Assembly (NCBI GenBank): GCA_041984235.1
Contig: JBHIYN010000009.1
Coordinates: 186,001-250,000 of the forward strand
DNA length: 64,000 nucleotides
Origin: JBHIYN01 sp041984235
GTDB lineage: Bacteria; Pseudomonadota; Gammaproteobacteria; Ga0077536
Reading direction: 5' to 3'
In this document: in pieces, positions 59,901 to 64,000 of the stretch
How positions within the stretch are numbered: position 1 is the stretch's first letter
How the letters are laid out: every line of letters begins with the position of its first letter
Notes under the pieces: model-generated
Database searches by the model: none
What the model saw: the letters and a program-made list of their open reading frames with translations, nothing else
Told to the model about the DNA's origin: nothing
Position numbers and translations under genes: made by a program

Positions 59901-62900
59901 GCGCCCGTCACCCTGCCGGACAAGGACGGTAAGCCGCGCGACGGCTACAGCAACACCTACTTCGAGTCGCACCCGGAGATGGTGTTGGGCGAGCAGGGGT
60001 TCTTCGACAAGCTCTACGAGGGCCGCTACGGCGTCCGCCCGCGGCCGGGGCAGGACCTTGAGGCCGACATGAATGCGGCCATCGCCCGGCTGCCGCGCGA
60101 CGTCATGGGCGAGCCGCACGACGCGCCCAGTGACATCGACTTCGCCACCACCGAGAAGAAGGACGGCAGCTACTACCTCCGCGAGGACGGCACGCTGATG
60201 CAGCACAGCGACGGTGTCGGCCGGCCCGTCGAGCAGCGCGGCAAGGGCGTCACCGGGGGCAAGTCGAAGGCGGAGATCGAGCGGATCCGCGGGCTGATCC
60301 CGATCCGCGACGCGCTCCGTGCCGTCTACTCGTTCGACCTGGCGCAGGACACGAAGAACGCCGCCGCGGCGCGGGAGCGGTTGAACGAGGCCTATGACGC
60401 GTTCGTGAAGCGGTTCGGCCCCATCAACAAGGCCGACATCAAGTTCCGGCGTCCGTCGCGGGTACAGGCCGAGAACGCCCGCACCGAGGCCCGGGAAGAG
60501 GCGCGCTACGCCGGCCGGACGTTCGAGGAAGGGTCGTTTGACCCTCGCCCGCTGATCGCCGCCGGCGAGAGCCTGGCGACCATCTCGCGGCTGCGCATGG
60601 AGGCGCGCGAGGCGGCGCTGAAAGCCGGCCAGCCATGGGACGAGGGCACCTTCGACCCGGACGACATGCCCGATCTGGTCGTCGACAAGCGGCCGAACGC
60701 GGATCCCTTCATCGACGATCCGGAGGTCTACCGGCTCCGGGCGATCGAGGACTACGACGACGACAAAGGCACCGGCAAGAAGGGGCTCGTGTTCTTCGAG
60801 TCGGTACTTTCGAAGGAGAAGGCGCCCGAGATCCGCAACGCCGGCGACGCCATGCTCTACGTGCTGAACCGGCACGGCTTCCCCGATCTGGACGAGATCG
60901 CGAAGCTGGCCGGCTCGACCCGTGACGAGGTCCTGGCCGAGCTCGGCAACAACCTGTTCGAGATCCCCGGGCGTCCCGGAGTCTACGAGACCCGGGACGA
61001 CTACCTGAGCGGCAACGTCCGCGCCAAACTCGAAGCGGCCAAGGCGGCGGCCGAGACCAATCCGCGGCTGCGCAAGAACGTCGACGCGCTGGAAGCGGTC
61101 CAGCCGACCCCGCTGCCGCCGGCCATGATCTCGGCCAACCTGGGTATGCCGTGGATCCCGACCGAGGTCATCGAGCAGTTCGCGACCGAAGAACTCGGCC
61201 TCGAGCGCGCCACGGTCCGGTTTGTCCCGAAGCTGGGCGACTGGACCGTGGACGGCGACTCGAAGAGCGCCGCGGCCGTGTCCACCTACGGCACCGAGCG
61301 CATGGACGCGACGCGGATCTTGCAGCACAACCTGAACCGTACCCAGATCAAGATTTACGACACCTGGCGCGATTCGGATGGGACGCACTCCGTGCTCAAC
61401 GAGAAGGCGACCCAGGCCGCGCTGCAGAAGGCGGCGGAAATCAAGCACCGTTTCGGCGACTGGATCTACCGCGACCAGGACCGCGCCGACCGCCTGGCCG
61501 ATCTCTACAACGCCCAGTACAACAACATCAGGGCATGGGAGGGCGACGGCTCCTACCTGACCACGCCGGGCGTCGCCGCCAATTGGTCGTGGCGTCCGCA
61601 CCAGCTGCGCGTCATCGCGCGCATCATCCGCAAGGGCAACACCTACATGGCCCACGCGGTCGGCGCCGGCAAGACGTCAGCCTCGATCGGATCGGTCATG
61701 GAGATGCGCCGGCTCGGGCTCATCAAGAAGCCGATGTTCGCGGTGCCGAATCACATGCTGGCGCAGTTCACGAAGGAGTTCTACGAGCAGTACCCGCTGG
61801 CCCGGATCGCGGTGGCCGACGAGCGTCGCTTCCATACCGATCGCCGTAAGCAGTTCATCGCCGACGTCGCCAGTCGCGAGCTCGACGCCATCATCATCAC
61901 CCACAGCAGCTTCGGCATGATCCCGCTGTCGAGCGAGTTCCAGGACTCGATCATCAAAGAGGAGATCGACAACCTCCGCGAGATCCTCGCCGAGCTCGGG
62001 GACCGGGAGTGGGGCGAAGAGTCCGAGACCCGGATCACCCGCAAGCGCGTCGAGAAGCAGATTGAGCGGCTTGAGCAGCGCCTCTCCGGCGCCATGCGCA
62101 GCCGCAAGGACCAGGTGTTCACCTTCGAAGAGATGGGCGTCGATTTCCTCGTGGTCGACGAGGCGCACGAGTTCCGCAAGCTCGACTTCGCCACCAAGAT
62201 CGGTCACATCAAGGGGATCAGCGCCGAAGGTGCGCAGAAGTCGATGGACCTGTATTCGAAGCTGCGCTACCTGCGAACACTGAACCCGGACCGTCACGCG
62301 GTGCTGATGAGCGGCACGCCGATCACGAACACGATGGCCGAGCTCTACAGCGTCAGCCGCTACCTGCAGGAGGACGAGCTCGCGGCCCGCGGGCTGGGCG
62401 CCTTCGATGCCTGGGCGGCAGCGTACGGCGACACGGTCGACGCGCTTGAGCAGGACCCGGCCGGCGGCTACAAGACGCAGTCCCGCTTCGCGAGTTTCGT
62501 GAACGTGCCCGAGCTCTCCGCGATGGTTCGGCAGGTCATGGACGTCGTCACCAGCAGCCAGTTGTCCCAGTACGTGACCCGCCCGGCCATCAAGGGCGGG
62601 AAACGCCGCCTCGAGGTCGCCGGCCGCAGCGACGCCTTCAAGAGCTACCAGCAGGACCTGGCCTACCGGATGCACATGATCGAGTTGCGCAAGGGCCCGC
62701 CGAAGAAGGGCGACGACATCCTGCTGAACGTCATCAACGACGGCCGTCACGCCGCCATCGACATGCGCTTCGTCATCCCCGACATTGGGAAAACCGATCC
62801 GGAGAGCAAGCTCGACCGCCTAGTGGAAGAGGTCTACCGGATCTGGCAGGACACCAAGGACCAGGCCTTCTACCGGCCCCTGGCTAGCGGCAAGTACAGC

Positions 62901-64000
62901 GACGAGCCCGTCATGACCGGGCCGGCTACGCAGATGATCTTCGCGAACCTCGGGATTGGCGACGCCCGCGAGTTCAACACCTACCGCTACATCATCGCCG
63001 AGCTCGTGGCGCGCGGCGTACCCCGCTCCGAGATCGTCGATATCCGCGACGCCAAGACGCAGGCCGCCCGGCAGCGCGTGTTCAACGACATGAACGAGGG
63101 CAAGGTGCGGGTGCTCATTGGCTCGACGTCGAAGATGGCCACCGGGGTCAATGCCCAGCGCCGGCTGGTCGCCATCCACAACCTCGATCCGCTGTGGTAT
63201 CCGGCCGACGACGAGCAGCGGATTGGCCGCGGCTTGCGGCAGGGCAACATGAACCGCGAGATCGAGATCGTCGACTACTCCACCGACGGCTCCTACGACT
63301 CTCAGATGTGGGCGCTGATGGAGAAGAAGGCCCGCTTCATCGAGGGCTTCTTCCGCGGTGACCCGACGATGCGCACGATGGACGATCTCGGCGAGTCCAG
63401 TCAGTACGCCCAGGCCAAGGCGATGACCACGGCCGATCCCCGGATCATCGAATTGACCGAGCTCCGGCAAGAGCTCGAGATGGAGGAACTTCGGCGCGCC
63501 TCCGCGGCGACCGAGGCGTATCAGGCGCGCAGGCACGTCGAGAACGCACGCGCGACCATCGCCAGCGCCACGAAGGCGATCGCTCAGTACGAGGGCTACA
63601 TCAAGCAGCGCGTCGATATCACCGGCGACAACTTCTACGGTCAGATCGGCGACACCCTCTACAAGGACCGCGACGAGTTCGTGAAGGGGATGAATGCCGC
63701 ACTCAGGGAGGCGGGCGAGGCGCGGGTGGCCAAGGCCGGGGAGGACGGCAAGTCGCGCGACGTCGAGATGGCTCTTGGCGATCTGGGCGGCTTCCGTCTG
63801 ACGGCCGAGATCAGCACCAGCCGGGAGATCGCGCGGGACAAGGACGGCCAGGCCATCCAGAAGGAGGAAGGCGGTAAGCTCCGCACGCAGTACAAGGTCG
63901 TCTACCAGGCCCATGTCTACCTGAACTGGGACAAGAGCCATCACGAGTGGATCTCGGGCCGCGGCGGCAAGGGCGTGCTGGAGAACCTCGAAACCGCCAT
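53994..64000 (+). CDS. Giant polyvalent virion protein (DarB-like: InPase-like, N6-MTase, SNF2-type helicase), continues past the window
   Basis: Open from ATG 53994 to the window edge, at least 3335 residues, with no stop in frame. Domains in order: residues 1-500 Ala/Gly-rich internal-virion-like part; about 565-699 InPase-like polyvalent domain (NYTKGHHRLAGMDLSIENPA, HYGYIKGTVGHDKDHVDIFV); about 938 and 1344-1420 SH3-like segments (FNEGDRVVIGNDHP, FRLGDKVRYRTGFNKGTF). About 1118-1170 is DTRPHKDRIKAIGGALWNRK; about 1488-1573 a conserved helical domain (LLKAKLGNLNTGLDPEVIQA). A disordered linker (1574-1675) precedes an N6-adenine methylase with EPGMGVGH (about 1797) and catalytic NPPF (1862). 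The helicase follows: Walker A GAGKT 2557-2561, DEAH 2722-2725, SGTPITN, QRIGRG 3075-3080. P1 DarB and similar proteins are packaged with DNA and protect it from restriction on entry; that role is inferred here. Confidence 0.85.
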   Translation, partial: MPFDPNTARPLGGGFDAASAKPAPAAPAPAKAGIVTQTRNALSNATGGLIGRARAARSETAPQGQFDPKTATIPRAAPTSRPNVSRDIGTVATDIGAKAAAGANMLVSNLGDVYGLATGDTDNIASEQGRSGREFWEARVSPELKALEADRQARIDSADGEFAKAGTALWETLRSPSLLSAFLAEQAPMLVPSAVAGRGAGLIGRAMGASPRAAGAAGTGAAVAVGAAQQGADAGSGAYERLLALPDDLWSQNADYQALVAQGIAPEQAKQQAALDLSRNAAVASALESGALNLLPGARILERALAGAGGRTGGRLANAAKGFVGESAQEGLEEAGGQFAGNLAVGAVDPAQDPTAGVGEAGGLGAAAGPFGALAGAVEPVQEQAPRPAPRTTGATPTVRTGDVLPPEPTKTDVDQVIEATARDEIIPVRPRGLIADQRAKAQPDTGPRQITDQSPTGANIDVRAPSVEMVDAARPPAEGIAQRAGRELTERYERERDARPPASNIEVEEQAPEALDAAYPPDGITVNEDALDEFGVETVEPAAPIDAIADEAATSPKNDLPEPSEAQKDAGNYTKGHHRLAGMDLSIENPAGSSRRPEWPPLKAHYGYIKGTVGHDKDHVDIFVRPGTPDEWTGPVYVVNQTNADGSFDEHKAMFGYDSREAAEQGYLDQYEQGWDRYTDIVEMPQDAFKAWAYDSSKAGPAGGPAGATQGEGATTDTPAPDTRDPGDESALDSEFDRAAYVRELEDDLTRLRQQADTLDDLLKQDQPADERARTEQRRETVGEAIERVKADLRAYAPQEDEPKKKQVPETTKETPAKDAAPSVPAKRGQLFIDWYGRRHPVEDFADAQAKWDRFRTESGGGGSEIGEAKVVDQNGETVARISYNGRIWEPGEGGKEIVIPGQAERGLTEESRARSDEAAAQARAETKELPAATGEFNEGDRVVIGNDHPNKDFRGRHGVVTKADKVRTIQIQVFGGRAPVQDDYRDYTVRTDAGAELSALRDKDLRPETGSAPEVTPDIEVEGKFYQPEAVLRVAEVSRKNAEGSRDREARARKPEKKAAHRRSAEAADQRAARYQAAFDAWAAEHPEAAAPLRKAPEPPPTAAPVATAGGVLRVEDYSDKAIIVRGDTRPHKDRIKAIGGALWNRKAGGWIFKQAKRAEVERALADLLSGQIQSSEDAKPPSRSRTEIGVNRDGNPVSVDEQGVRWVTKEGVRQSEPGTVIGRSGPNFQFRSDPVRRPDEFKTVDELAAERTAGATDAVTGRKADVIDGSVGDLKLIGYPSQGGRQNIAQFKVNRDGTASKLKYLAENAQDRALADAAYAEWVTENDKRRTVRAREAQRASFKIGQRVVPIRDRDVLPSGEITHITTASDGRQMFRVGDSNQHFRAEDYALADEPRTVGRPFRLGDKVRYRTGFNKGTFTVYDYSTEDGGKVKFHEDQPKIWKNAMDFVRVEDDPQANVSPAAPAAAPQSSAPAPAFGATNTVFTEDAADRARALLKAKLGNLNTGLDPEVIQAGITLAGYYIEGGARAFAEFSKRMIADLGEGARPYLRSWYEGVRYYPGFDARDMTSAAEIDAILEAGAPETDDGLQDPLPDSDAGAEPDDVSRAPEERAAGRAPAGEERGGAPAATGSDRGAEEGPADRAAEKPQRAPRSGRAGPRDADRVPDGPARNYLIEPGALQEGRGWAQKARDNLRAIEIARDLEASGRHANAEEQAALALYVGWGGMSGAFPDTQGAYGKGFEKIGPQIRDLLTDREYETARRSIQYAHYTSESVIRAMWDAASQLGFKGGRVFEPGMGVGHFAGMMPAEIAASTEYAGLELDHTTARIARLLYPKWGVRQDDFTRAPLPENAYDLVIGNPPFADIAIKSDPKYAAHGFLLHDYFFAKSLDAVRPGGLLMFISSAGTMNKQSAAARAYLAERADLVGAIRLPSSAFKKNAGTEVTTDIIILRKHDDTPYQGHDFVESAPVTLPDKDGKPRDGYSNTYFESHPEMVLGEQGFFDKLYEGRYGVRPRPGQDLEADMNAAIARLPRDVMGEPHDAPSDIDFATTEKKDGSYYLREDGTLMQHSDGVGRPVEQRGKGVTGGKSKAEIERIRGLIPIRDALRAVYSFDLAQDTKNAAAARERLNEAYDAFVKRFGPINKADIKFRRPSRVQAENARTEAREEARYAGRTFEEGSFDPRPLIAAGESLATISRLRMEAREAALKAGQPWDEGTFDPDDMPDLVVDKRPNADPFIDDPEVYRLRAIEDYDDDKGTGKKGLVFFESVLSKEKAPEIRNAGDAMLYVLNRHGFPDLDEIAKLAGSTRDEVLAELGNNLFEIPGRPGVYETRDDYLSGNVRAKLEAAKAAAETNPRLRKNVDALEAVQPTPLPPAMISANLGMPWIPTEVIEQFATEELGLERATVRFVPKLGDWTVDGDSKSAAAVSTYGTERMDATRILQHNLNRTQIKIYDTWRDSDGTHSVLNEKATQAALQKAAEIKHRFGDWIYRDQDRADRLADLYNAQYNNIRAWEGDGSYLTTPGVAANWSWRPHQLRVIARIIRKGNTYMAHAVGAGKTSASIGSVMEMRRLGLIKKPMFAVPNHMLAQFTKEFYEQYPLARIAVADERRFHTDRRKQFIADVASRELDAIIITHSSFGMIPLSSEFQDSIIKEEIDNLREILAELGDREWGEESETRITRKRVEKQIERLEQRLSGAMRSRKDQVFTFEEMGVDFLVVDEAHEFRKLDFATKIGHIKGISAEGAQKSMDLYSKLRYLRTLNPDRHAVLMSGTPITNTMAELYSVSRYLQEDELAARGLGAFDAWAAAYGDTVDALEQDPAGGYKTQSRFASFVNVPELSAMVRQVMDVVTSSQLSQYVTRPAIKGGKRRLEVAGRSDAFKSYQQDLAYRMHMIELRKGPPKKGDDILLNVINDGRHAAIDMRFVIPDIGKTDPESKLDRLVEEVYRIWQDTKDQAFYRPLASGKYSDEPVMTGPATQMIFANLGIGDAREFNTYRYIIAELVARGVPRSEIVDIRDAKTQAARQRVFNDMNEGKVRVLIGSTSKMATGVNAQRRLVAIHNLDPLWYPADDEQRIGRGLRQGNMNREIEIVDYSTDGSYDSQMWALMEKKARFIEGFFRGDPTMRTMDDLGESSQYAQAKAMTTADPRIIELTELRQELEMEELRRASAATEAYQARRHVENARATIASATKAIAQYEGYIKQRVDITGDNFYGQIGDTLYKDRDEFVKGMNAALREAGEARVAKAGEDGKSRDVEMALGDLGGFRLTAEISTSREIARDKDGQAIQKEEGGKLRTQYKVVYQAHVYLNWDKSHHEWISGRGGKGVLENLETA
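58759..59022 (+). CDS. Gene embedded out of frame in the linker of the giant protein
   Basis: 87 residues in the +1 frame relative to the surrounding gene, ATG 58759 to TGA 59020-59022. MDFKIPYLTAMREQSPTMFR, ELQKSGQLDAHLQEKSAEAH and RNRNELHAAEEQVRATLIEF read as a well-formed amphipathic helical protein. The giant protein's own frame across the same DNA is low-complexity A/P/E/G/R and predicted disordered. An AGGCAGGAG sequence lies about 15 nt upstream, longer than ideal. An in-frame TTG at 58732 is the alternative start. No family recognised. Confidence 0.6.
   Translation: MDFKIPYLTAMREQSPTMFRELQKSGQLDAHLQEKSAEAHRLLRDLTAGLKKDPRTGLPRNRNELHAAEEQVRATLIEFPTAPLETT

Noticed and set aside
58776..61655. 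Long open frame on the minus strand (also at 37682-39466, 47621-49816 and 45445-47010)
   Set aside because: Typical antisense shadows of high-GC genes: composition is V/R/D/G-rich with no motif, while the plus strand has clear conserved domains.

Overview
The window is a high-GC bacterial chromosome segment, probably from a proteobacterium (genus not determinable here), carrying a temperate podovirus-type prophage that fills almost everything from about 2864 to the right edge. The flanking host genes are an AlkB-type membrane monooxygenase, a V4R-domain protein and the tail of a small VOC-like gene. The left junction is recognisable as a 45-nt 3' half of tRNA-Asn(GTT) (2864-2908) beside a tyrosine integrase. 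The complete tRNA gene and the other prophage end must lie beyond position 64000.

The left arm (2986-18063, all minus strand) reads as one leftward operon of about 25 tightly packed, mostly overlapping genes. In transcription order it holds a C5-cytosine methyltransferase with an internal repeat array, small regulators, a putative recombination-directionality-type protein, SbcD-like nuclease, SbcC-like ATPase, a DEDDh exonuclease fused to a WYL domain, a Dam-type adenine methyltransferase, a string of small accessory proteins, a DUF4224 protein and the integrase. The switch region (18064-19477) holds a repressor, a Cro-like gene with a probably leaderless message, a ribbon-helix-helix protein and three copies of one putative operator motif, each overlapping a -10 element. 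A UUCG-loop terminator-like hairpin sits in the left leader.

The right early genes (19818-26182) encode a replication initiator with an internal iteron-like tract, a DUF6475-type protein, a NinB-like protein, a DUF1064-type nuclease, a GapR/DUF2312-like protein, a methyltransferase fragment, an HNH-like DUF1364 protein and a putative Q-type late regulator. Tandem terminators follow. Late genes (26359 onward) start with lysis (holin, lipoprotein transglycosylase, Rz/Rz1-like spanins, lysozyme-like protein). Fiber-like and receptor-like proteins with 20-residue repeats come next, then terminase, portal, scaffold, N4-gp56-type capsid, adaptor and many virion proteins. The last gene is an enormous polyvalent protein (InPase-like domain, SH3-like segments, N6-adenine methylase, SNF2-type helicase) still open after 3335 codons.

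No tail tube, tape measure or sheath gene is visible, the capsid is N4-gp56-like and a DarB-like giant virion protein is present. Together these point to a short-tailed temperate phage of the general Bcep22-like type. The most unusual items are an out-of-frame gene embedded in the linker of the giant protein, the repeat-bearing cytosine methyltransferase, two adjacent proteins sharing 20-residue repeat arrays, an amber codon interrupting an otherwise intact gene, a 35-residue DEAPRVF-repeat protein, and tRNA-tail-bearing tandem repeats outside the attachment site.
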